DNA of 18,378 nt from Kofleriaceae bacterium (GTDB lineage Bacteria > Myxococcota_A > Polyangia > Haliangiales > Haliangiaceae). Position numbers and translations under genes: made by a program. Under the pieces are notes generated by a model. That model was not told where the DNA came from, ran no database searches, and worked only from the letters and a program-made list of their open reading frames with translations. Where the stretch lies: contig JACKDR010000050.1 of the NCBI GenBank assembly GCA_020633495.1, positions 1-18,378 of the forward strand, given 5' to 3'. The first letter of the stretch is position 1. The number at the start of each line of letters is the position of its first letter. Below are positions 6,601-11,855 of this stretch, piece by piece.

Positions 6601-8055
6601 GCCAACGACACCGACGCCGACGGTGACGCCCTCACCGTCACCGCGGTCGGCAACGCGCTCAACGGCACCGTCGCCCTCGCCGCCGGCACCGCGACGTTCA
6701 CCCCCACCGCCGGCTTCAGCGGCACCGCCAGCTTCGAGTACACCGTCAGCGACGGCGCCGCCACCGACACCGGCCTGGTCACCGTCACGGTCACCGCGGC
6801 CGGCTCGATCCTGCAGCTCGCCGGCGGCAACTCGCACGTCTGCGCCCTGCGCAACGACGGCCGGGTCAAGTGCTGGGGCCTCAACGCCTACGGCAACCTC
6901 GGCGTCGGCGACACCAACAGCCGGGGCAACGAGCCCAACGAGATGGGCACCAACCTGCCCTACGTCGATCTCGGCACCGGCCGCACCGTGGTCACGCTCG
7001 CCGCCGGCGGCGAGCACACCTGCGCCCTGCTCGACGACAGCACGGTCAAGTGCTGGGGCTACAACTACTCGGGCCAGCTCGGCCTCGGCGACACCGTCAG
7101 CCGCGGCAACGCGCCCGGCCAGATGGGCGACAGCCTGCCCACGATCGACCTCGGCACCGGCCGCACCGTGGTCCAGATGGACGGCGGCTCGGAGCACACC
7201 TGCGCGGTCCTCGACAACGGCACGGTCAAGTGCTGGGGCGCCAACAGCCACGGCCAGCTCGGCCTCGGCGACACCGACAACCGCGGCGACGATCCCAACG
7301 AGATGGGTGACAACCTGCCCACCGTCGACCTCGGCACCGGCCGCACCGCGATCATGGTGTCGGCGGGCGGTGGCCACACCTGCGCGCTGCTCGACGACCT
7401 CACCACCAAGTGCTGGGGGTGGAACTTCCGCGGTCAGCTCGGCCTCGGCGACGTCGACGACCGCGGCGACCAGCCCAACGAGATGGGCGACGACCTGCCC
7501 GCCGTCGACCTCGGCACCGGGGTCACCGCCGCGGCGCTGGTGATGGGGGAGATCCACTCGTGCGCGCTGCTGAGCAACGACCAGGTCAAGTGCTGGGGCT
7601 ACGGCTCGTTCGGCTCGCTCGGCATCGGCGACAGCGGCGACCGCGGCGCCGGGCCCAACGAGATGGGCGACGACCTGCCGACCGCCGACCTCGGCACCGG
7701 CCGCACCGCGATCCAGATCGCGGTGGGCCACCACACCTGCGCGCTGCTCGACAACCTCGACGTCAAGTGCTGGGGCTATGGCGACTTCGGCCAGCTCGGC
7801 CAGGGCAACACCAACTGGATCGGCATCGGCGCCGGCCAGATGGGCGACAACCTGGCGCCCGTCGACCTCGGCACCGGCGTGACCCCGGACTCGCTCACGA
7901 CGATGCTCTACGACACGTGCGTGCTGACCGCCAGCGACCTGGTCAAGTGCTGGGGCGGTAACCTCAACGGCCAGCTCGCCCAGGGCGACAACATCTACCG
8001 CGGCGACGACCCGAACGAGATGGGCGACAACCTGCCGTTCATCGATCTGTGGTGA
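3619..8055 (+). CDS. Giant surface lipoprotein: Ig/cadherin-like repeat stalk plus RCC1-type propeller
   Basis: A 1478-residue protein. A short leader ends in the lipobox LAAGC with Cys25 as the lipidation site. A degenerate repeat (about 37-130) is followed by ten 94-residue repeats, residues 131 to about 1062, of the tandem-95/Big_9 or cadherin-like type. Each carries a DTDxDG loop, FTPAADFNGAASFEYTVSDG, and the NDPPVAVDD junction. Residues 1063-1478 are seven RCC1-like blades of about 60 residues with the core HTCALLDDxTVKCWGxNxxGQLGLGD and a MGDNLPxVDLGTG tail. Each blade has two cysteines, 14 in all, plausibly forming disulfides outside the cytoplasm. The likely product is a calcium-stiffened stalk displaying a seven-bladed propeller at the cell surface, for adhesion or recognition (inference). 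The ATG at 3619 has only a weak ribosome site; GTG 3643 is an alternative that would shorten the leader. Confidence 0.93.
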   Translation: MHCLHARWGVWVSCCTLAAVLAAGCGDDQRPPEDHAPTVADVSVSTPEDVPITVTIDASDEDGDLVALTVTEPSHGALTVSGLAVTYTPEADFSGTEDLTVTATAGGLSATAALEIVVTPANDPPVAVDDERAAVEDQVQVIPVALLLANDSDPDGDTLAVTAVAEPMGGVVALIDSNVEFTPSPNFIGDATFTYTISDGQATDSATVTLQFGAVNDAPVAVDDAATTAEDTAVAITGATLSANDTDADGQALDVTAVGNAVNGTVTLAAGTVTFTPAADFNGAASFEYTVSDGAATDTGLVTVTVTAVNDPPVAADDARSTAEDTAVAITGASLVANDTDIDGGALSVTAVGNAVNGTVALAAGTVTFTPAADFNGAASFEYTVSDGAATDTGLVTVTVTAVNDPPVAVDDARSTAEDTAIAITGASLVANDTDIDGGALSVTAVGNAVNGTVALAAGTVTFTPAADFNGAASFEYTVSDGAATDTGLVTVTVTAVNDPPVAVDDGRSTAEDTAVAITGASLVANDTDIDGGALSVTAVGNAVNGTVALAAGTVTFTPAADFNGAASFEYTVSDGAATDTGLVTVTVTAVNDPPVAVDDARSTAEDTAVAITGASLVANDTDIDGGALSVTAVGNAVNGTVALAAGTVTFTPAADFNGAASFEYTVSDGAATDTGLVTVTVTAVNDPPVAVDDARSTAEDTAIAITGASLVANDTDVDGQALTVTAVGNAVNGTVALAAGTVTFTPAADFNGAASFEYTVSDGAATDTGLVTVTVTAVNDPPVAVDDARSTAEDTAIAITGASLVANDTDVEGQALTVTAVGNAVNGTVALAAGTVTFTPAADFNGAASFEYTVSDGAATDTGLVTVTVTAVNDPPVAVDDARSTAEDTAVAITGASLVANDTDIDGGALSVTAVGNAVNGTVALAAGTVTFTPAANFNGAASFEYTVSDGAATDVGLVTVTVTAVNDPPVAVDDSRSTLQDTPIAITGASLVANDTDADGDALTVTAVGNALNGTVALAAGTATFTPTAGFSGTASFEYTVSDGAATDTGLVTVTVTAAGSILQLAGGNSHVCALRNDGRVKCWGLNAYGNLGVGDTNSRGNEPNEMGTNLPYVDLGTGRTVVTLAAGGEHTCALLDDSTVKCWGYNYSGQLGLGDTVSRGNAPGQMGDSLPTIDLGTGRTVVQMDGGSEHTCAVLDNGTVKCWGANSHGQLGLGDTDNRGDDPNEMGDNLPTVDLGTGRTAIMVSAGGGHTCALLDDLTTKCWGWNFRGQLGLGDVDDRGDQPNEMGDDLPAVDLGTGVTAAALVMGEIHSCALLSNDQVKCWGYGSFGSLGIGDSGDRGAGPNEMGDDLPTADLGTGRTAIQIAVGHHTCALLDNLDVKCWGYGDFGQLGQGNTNWIGIGAGQMGDNLAPVDLGTGVTPDSLTTMLYDTCVLTASDLVKCWGGNLNGQLAQGDNIYRGDDPNEMGDNLPFIDLW
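4009..6807 (+). repeat. Tandem 282-bp repeat array encoding ten 94-residue modules
   Basis: Repeat units begin at 4009, 4291, 4573, 4855, 5137, 5419, 5701, 5983, 6265 and 6547, each exactly 282 bp after the last. Units 3 to 9 are almost identical at the nucleotide level, including third codon positions. Units 1, 2 and 10 are diverged, the expected pattern for an array homogenised by unequal crossing-over or gene conversion. Two subtypes alternate: DTDIDGGALS (units 3, 4, 5, 6, 9) and DTDVxGQALT (units 7, 8). The last unit stops early and leads into the propeller. Confidence 0.95.
6811..8052 (+). repeat. Seven RCC1-type blade repeats, 180-bp period
   Basis: Blade-coding units start at 6811, 6991, 7171, 7351, 7531, 7711 and 7888; five consecutive units are exactly 180 bp and the sixth is 177 bp. 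Unlike the stalk array, the units differ clearly in sequence, so they are held by selection on the fold rather than by recent duplication. Seven units is the usual number for a closed RCC1-type propeller. Confidence 0.9.
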
Positions 8056-8088
8056 CGACGCACGCGGCCGCCCCGCCCCGACCGCGCC

Positions 8089-8101
8089 GGGCGCCGCGCC
8101 C
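8089..8101. terminator. Weak GC hairpin between convergent genes
   Basis: GGGCG, CCG loop, CGCCC. It lies in the 61-bp gap between the convergent stops at 8055 and 8117 and is the only stem seen there. It has no T-tract on either strand, so its role in termination is uncertain. Confidence 0.25.
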
Positions 8102-8116
8102 CGCGCCACCTCGGCG

Positions 8117-9202
8117 TCAGAACCGCTCGCCGTCGTGCTGCGGCGCCTGCGACCACGCCGTCGACGCCTGGCCGTCCACCGTCGTGCCGCCGAACGTGAA
8201 GGTCGGCACGATCCCGATCATGTCGACGGGAAACGGCAGGGTCGGCCGCGACACCTCGTCGAGCGCCTGCAGCTGCGCCGGCGTCAGCGTGACGTCGAGC
8301 GCACCGAGGTTGTCGTCGAGCTGGTCCAGGGTCCGCGCGCCGATGATCGTCGACGTCACGCCGGGCCGGCCCTGCACCCAGGCCAGCGCGACCCGCGCCA
8401 CCGTGGTGTCGAGCTCGCCGGCGACCCGCTCCATCACCTCGAGCAGGTCGAAGGTGCGGTCGGTGAGGTAGCTGGTGACGCGGGCGCCCCGCCCCGCCTG
8501 GTGCTGGCCCTTGTCGGCGCGCTTGTACTTGCCGCTCAGCGCGCCGCCGCGCAGCGGCCCCCACGGCGTGATGCCCAGGCCCAGCTCCTGCGCCATGGGC
8601 ACCAGCTCGCCCTCGACCGTGCGCTGCAGCAGCGAGTACTCGATCTGCAGCGCGATCAGCGGCGACGTGCCGCGCAGCTGCGCCATCGTCTGGGCCTGCG
8701 CGACCTTCCACGCCGGCGTGTCGCTGAACCCGACGTAGCGAACCTTGCCCTGCTCGACCAGGGTGTCGAGCGCGCGCAGGGTCTCGTCGATCGGCGTCGT
8801 GCGATCCCAGACGTGCATCCAGTACAGATCGATGTAGTCGGTCTGCAGCCGGCGCAGCGACTCCTCGCACTGCGCGATGATCGCCTTGCGGCTGGTGCCG
8901 CCGCCGTTGGGATCGCCGAGGAACATGTTGGTGGCGAACTTGGTCGCGAGCACGACGCGGTCGCGCTTGTGGCGGTCGTGGCCGAGGTGCTCGCCGAGGA
9001 TGGCCTCGGAGTGGCCCTTGGTGTAGCCGTTCGCGGTGTCGATGAAGTTGCCGCCTCGCGCGAGGAAGCGGTCGATGATCCGCTTGGCCTCCTCGGGCTC
9101 CGAGCCCCAGCCCCACTCCTTGCCGAAGGTCATCGCTCCGAGGCAGAGCGGGCTGACCCGCAAGCCGGAGCGTCCGAGGGTGACGTAATGATCGAGCGCC
9201 AT
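8117..9202 (-). CDS. Aldo/keto reductase family oxidoreductase
   Basis: A 361-residue NADPH-dependent reductase of carbonyl compounds, cytoplasmic. It begins MALDHYVTLGRSGLRVSPLCLGAMTFG, the usual AKR opening strand. The catalytic tetrad is intact: Asp55 and Tyr60 in FIDTANGYTKGHSE, Lys88 in VVLATKFA, and His130 in DYIDLYWMHVWD. Later family landmarks include KVRYVGFSD (153-161), LQIEYSLLQR (185-194), the ITPWGPLRGGALSGKY segment (211-226) and the cofactor-binding STIIGARTLDQLDDNLGAL (284-302). Substrate cannot be told from sequence. The start at 9202 is chosen because the family N-terminus begins there; an in-frame extension to 9379 is arginine-rich, non-homologous sequence. No strong ribosome site is visible. 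It is probably a single-gene unit. Confidence 0.95.
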   Translation of the reverse strand: MALDHYVTLGRSGLRVSPLCLGAMTFGKEWGWGSEPEEAKRIIDRFLARGGNFIDTANGYTKGHSEAILGEHLGHDRHKRDRVVLATKFATNMFLGDPNGGGTSRKAIIAQCEESLRRLQTDYIDLYWMHVWDRTTPIDETLRALDTLVEQGKVRYVGFSDTPAWKVAQAQTMAQLRGTSPLIALQIEYSLLQRTVEGELVPMAQELGLGITPWGPLRGGALSGKYKRADKGQHQAGRGARVTSYLTDRTFDLLEVMERVAGELDTTVARVALAWVQGRPGVTSTIIGARTLDQLDDNLGALDVTLTPAQLQALDEVSRPTLPFPVDMIGIVPTFTFGGTTVDGQASTAWSQAPQHDGERF

Positions 9203-9531
9203 GCCGCCGTCGTACCCCGGGAGTGCCACGGCGTCGAGCGCGCGGACGCACGGTCGTGGTCCGTCCGACGCGCGCGCCCGGCATCGCCCCGCGACCAGAG
9301 GGCGCGACCGGGTCGGCTCGCGTGGGCGGCCGTGGCCGCGCCGGCGACGGGCTCCGTACCAGTCGCGGGCGTACGTCACGCGCAGCCGTCGGGCACGGGC
9401 TCGACATCGAGCGCGCTGCGCCGCGACCCGGCCGGGCTACACGCGGCGACCCGCGGCGCGCGCTCGACGACGCGCTCGCGACGCGCCGCCGCCGGCCTCG
9501 CGACGTCACCGGGCTGACAGCGGTGCGCGGC
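9203..9531. other. 329-base gap without a supported gene
   Basis: This gap separates two minus-strand genes. Both strands are open over long stretches only because of base composition; the translations are Arg/Ala-rich with no motif. It holds a 10-bp palindrome CCCGGCCGGG (9427-9436) and a weak CACCG/CGGTG stem (9507-9525) just after the stop of the gene ending at 9532, a possible but poor terminator. Any promoter for the aldo/keto reductase should lie here, but none was recognisable. Confidence 0.4.
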
Positions 9532-10866
9532 TCACAGGCTGCAGAGGTAGAACGACTTGTTGTCGCAGTAGCTGCCGCTGCAGCGTACGCCGGCGACGTA
9601 CGTGCCGGCGGGGAAGGTCGTGGCGCCCTGCTCGTCGGAGACCTCGGCGCTCCAGCTGCACGCGTGCGGCGTCGCGCCGGCCAGCGTCGTGCACTCGAGG
9701 CGGAGGTTGTCGCAGTACTTGCCGCTGCACTCGAGGCCGGTGACGACGCCGCCCGCGCACACCCGCGAGCTCGCGCCCTCCTCCGAGAACCAGCTGGTCC
9801 AGCTCACGGCCGAAGCCGAGCGCCCGCTGGCCACGCAGTACGCTCGGATGTCGTCGCAGTAGCGGCCGTGGCACTGGACGCCTCGGATCGCGTGGCCGTT
9901 GGGGCACGCCAGCGGCAGGTGGGTCGCCGTCTCGTCGGACGTGTAGCTCGTCCACAGCGCGGCGGGCGCCGGCGCCAGGTGGCCGAGATCGACGGGTCGC
10001 GGCAGCGTGCTGAACTTGTCGCGGTTGGGATCGAGATCGAAGAACCGATCGCCGCCCCAGATCGACTCGCCCGGCCAGAACGCCGCCAGGCTGTCGACGA
10101 AGTGGCTCGCCGGATGCCGCTCGGGCTCGCCGACGTTGTTGCGGTAGCCGCTGGCGACCCAGAGCCCGCTGGCGTTGGCGTAGAACGCGGCGCCGCGGCC
10201 GTCGACGTTCTCGTTGCAGCCCCAGTCGCTGTAGTACGAGTTCTTGCCGTCCCACGCGGTGCTGAAGTACTCGTGGTGCTTGCTGCCGGAGACGTAGATC
10301 ACCGGGTGCGTCGACGCCTGCAGCGTCATCGCCTGGTTGGTCGGCCACTCGAGGTTCTTGAACGAGAGGTGGACGCGCGTGATCGTCCAGTCGCGCCCGC
10401 CGTTGGTCGAGCGCGCCTCGATCCACAGATCGTCGTTGTCGCCGGGGTGGCTGTCGTCGCACCACGAGCTGCCGCCGTAGCCTCCGTCGCGCTCGAACAG
10501 CAGGACGTACTCGATGCGCACGGTCAGGTTCAGCCCGCGGTAGCTCTGCGGGCGCACCTGGAACACCGTGAGCGGCTCGTAGGGCTCGCGGGCGCGCTCC
10601 CCGGAGTCGAACCGCAGGTAGGGCCGGAACGCGTGCGCGAGCTGGCCCTCCTGGACGTCGTGCAGGCCGTCGCCGTCGAGGTCGAACGCCTCCTCGCCGG
10701 CGCCGGCGATCAACGAGCGGTCGAGCCGGACGCTGCGCTCGCCAGTGGTCGTGACCGCCGACGACACCTCGCCGGTGTCGACCTCGTCGACCGGCTCCGG
10801 TTCCATGCTGCACGCGCCGACGGCGACGGCGACGGCGATCGTGGCGAACGATGTGACGGCCTTCAT
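9532..10866 (-). CDS. Lipoprotein with possible Vps62-like region and three Cys-rich YCD repeats
   Basis: A 444-residue lipoprotein. The leader MKAVTSFATIAVAVAVGAC has its lipobox ending at Cys19. A canonical calcium-type loop DLDGDGLHD (62-70) is followed by a region (about 78-300) beginning AFRPYLRFDSGERAREPYEPL. This resembles the opening of Vps62/DUF946 proteins ('P...F...E...P'), with HHEYFSTAWDG and GCNENVDGRG further on; that family link is moderate. The C-terminus holds three repeats of about 45 residues (about 304-444) on the pattern W-x-S-x-x-S-[DE]-E ... G-x-x-x-x-G-x-x-C-x-G-x-YCD-x-x-x-x-x-C, with YCD at 336, 384 and 433. The cysteines suggest disulfides in an exported, surface-facing module, perhaps a binding domain. 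The start at 10866 is set by the leader peptide; an in-frame extension to 11025 lacks coding character. Function is unknown. Confidence 0.88.
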   Translation of the reverse strand: MKAVTSFATIAVAVAVGACSMEPEPVDEVDTGEVSSAVTTTGERSVRLDRSLIAGAGEEAFDLDGDGLHDVQEGQLAHAFRPYLRFDSGERAREPYEPLTVFQVRPQSYRGLNLTVRIEYVLLFERDGGYGGSSWCDDSHPGDNDDLWIEARSTNGGRDWTITRVHLSFKNLEWPTNQAMTLQASTHPVIYVSGSKHHEYFSTAWDGKNSYYSDWGCNENVDGRGAAFYANASGLWVASGYRNNVGEPERHPASHFVDSLAAFWPGESIWGGDRFFDLDPNRDKFSTLPRPVDLGHLAPAPAALWTSYTSDETATHLPLACPNGHAIRGVQCHGRYCDDIRAYCVASGRSASAVSWTSWFSEEGASSRVCAGGVVTGLECSGKYCDNLRLECTTLAGATPHACSWSAEVSDEQGATTFPAGTYVAGVRCSGSYCDNKSFYLCSL

Positions 10867-10977
10867 GCGGCAGACCCTAGACGCCCGCCGCGCGCCCGCG
10901 GACGACAAAGGCTGGCATTGATGGATCGGGGCGCGCCGAGCCGCCAAGGCCTGGGCGCAGGCGAGGTCGACGCGCGC

Positions 10978-11000
10978 CGACGTCGTCACCGACGACGTCG
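10978..11000. promoter_or_regulatory. Perfect 9-bp inverted repeat
   Basis: CGACGTCGT (10978-10986), CACCG loop, ACGACGTCG (10992-11000). It lies about 110 bp upstream of the lipoprotein start at 10866 and over 300 bp upstream of the pilin gene. It sits upstream of both genes, so it is not a terminator of either; an operator is the simplest reading. Confidence 0.4.
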
Positions 11001-11200
11001 CGACCGACGGCGATCCCAACGGCACCCGAGCATCCCGGCCTTCGTGATCGGCGACGTCGGCGCCAGCTCCCGCGCAGCGTCCCGGGCACCGTCATCGGAC
11101 GTCGCGCCGCGCGCGCGCGGGCGCCGCGACGCGCCCCGCCTGCGTCATCCTGTCCCCCGATCGGACGCTTCTTGCGCAGCTCGGCGCCGCGACGTGGCGC

Positions 11201-11249
11201 GTGCACCACGCGGGTTGTGCACGGCTCGTACACGGCCGGTGTAGGTACG
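11201..11249. promoter_or_regulatory. Clustered inverted repeats upstream of pilin operon
   Basis: Two copies of the self-complementary hexamer GTGCAC (11201-11206, 11217-11222) lie 16 bp apart. They are followed by TACAC/GTGTA (11229-11233, 11239-11243) nested inside CGTAC/GTACG (11227-11231, 11245-11249). The cluster ends just before the AT-richer patch and about 90 bp before the pilin start, a suitable place for regulator binding. Function is inferred from position. Confidence 0.4.
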
Positions 11250-11340
11250 CATCCTCATTACTCTTGTCGATGAAATTGTGTTGCCGCGTGCGTCAGCGCG
11301 CTGGCAACGTGGTGGACATGCACCTCCTCTCGGGGTCGGG

Positions 11341-11844
11341 GTGGGTACCGCGCGGGAACGCGGTGCCGCGCTCACCCTCGTGCTCATCCTGACCACCGCG
11401 CTCCTGTCGATGGCCGGGCTCGCGGTCTACCTCGCGCTCGCGGACACCAACGCGGCGAGGTTCGAGGTCCACCGGCGGAGCGCCCTGTACTGCGCCGAGG
11501 CCGGGCTCGAGGGCTCGCTGGCCTTCGTCAACGCCAACGTGGCGTCGTGGGGGCTGATGCTCGACGTCGACCCCTCGAACGACCCGCCGGGCTACCCGGT
11601 GACCGGGGATCTCGACGGCGACGGGGTCGCCGACTGGCAGGTCACGCTGAAGGACAACGACGACGAGCTCGGCACCAACGACCCGACCGTCGACTCGGAC
11701 GGCGCGGTCTTCGTGGTGTCGCGGTGCATCGCCAACGCCGAGACTCCGGCCGAGGTGATGACGCTGATCGCCGTCGGCGGCGGCGGCACCAACTACCGCA
11801 CCCAGGCCGGCGCCGGCGGCGGCAACACCGGCAACGCCAACTAG
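11341..11844 (+). CDS. PilX-like type IV minor pilin
   Basis: A 167-residue protein with the class III leader and hydrophobic helix of PilX-type minor pilins: VGTARERG, a predicted prepilin peptidase cut after Gly8, then AALTLVLILTTALLSMAGLAVYLALA (9-34) and the SALYCAEAGLEGSLAFV segment (47-63) typical of PilX_N proteins. Like PilX, it lacks a glutamate at mature position 5. The periplasmic part carries a canonical calcium-type loop, DLDGDGVAD (90-98), and a Gly/Asn-rich end. It probably helps prime pilus assembly together with the PilY1-like protein encoded 11 nt downstream. GTG 11341 is preferred because it gives a normal leader length, but it lacks a good ribosome site. GTG 11278 is in frame upstream, and ATG 11318 lies in another frame. 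Confidence 0.82.
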   Translation: MGTARERGAALTLVLILTTALLSMAGLAVYLALADTNAARFEVHRRSALYCAEAGLEGSLAFVNANVASWGLMLDVDPSNDPPGYPVTGDLDGDGVADWQVTLKDNDDELGTNDPTVDSDGAVFVVSRCIANAETPAEVMTLIAVGGGGTNYRTQAGAGGGNTGNAN

Positions 11845-11855
11845 AGGAGCCCTCG

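Larger units (their letters stand above)
10867..11340. other. 474-base divergent intergenic region
   Basis: It separates the minus-strand lipoprotein (start 10866) from the plus-strand pilin operon (start 11341). I see no supported gene on either strand. It contains a 9-bp-arm inverted repeat (10978-11000), a group of inverted repeats (11201-11249), and a locally AT-richer patch (about 11250-11282), unusual for this window and a plausible promoter zone for the pilin operon. No clean -35/-10 pair with normal spacing could be assigned. Confidence 0.5.

Noticed and set aside
4009..6807. Regular repeats considered as a CRISPR or satellite array
   Set aside because: The repeats are 282 bp with no spacers, and they translate in frame into a known Ig/cadherin-like pattern.
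4200..6884. 894-codon minus-strand open frame of Ser/Thr/Val repeats
   Set aside because: Antisense shadow of the 282-bp array. It shows only repeat periodicity inherited from the sense gene.
4618..8109. 1163-codon open frame antisense to the giant lipoprotein
   Set aside because: It is the mirror of the repeat array and propeller: the same period, only Asp/Gly/Val/Arg-rich text, no domain. It stays open because G/C-rich third positions remove stops.
9203..9379. N-terminal extension of the aldo/keto reductase
   Set aside because: Family proteins begin at the strand encoded from 9202; the extension is Arg-rich and unlike any leader.
8135..9517. 460-codon plus-strand open frame across the aldo/keto reductase
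   Set aside because: The minus strand has the complete AKR catalytic tetrad; this frame shows no motif.
10867..11025. N-terminal extension of the YCD lipoprotein
   Set aside because: It would bury the lipoprotein leader 53 residues inside the protein.
9223..11244. 673-codon plus-strand open frame across the YCD lipoprotein
   Set aside because: Arg/Val/Ala-rich with no motif, while the minus strand has a leader peptide and structured cysteine repeats.
11317..11328. Perfect ribosome-site sequence AGGAGGTG on the minus strand next to an ATG
   Set aside because: The spacing to the ATG is about 1 nt and the frame ends after eight codons; taken as chance.
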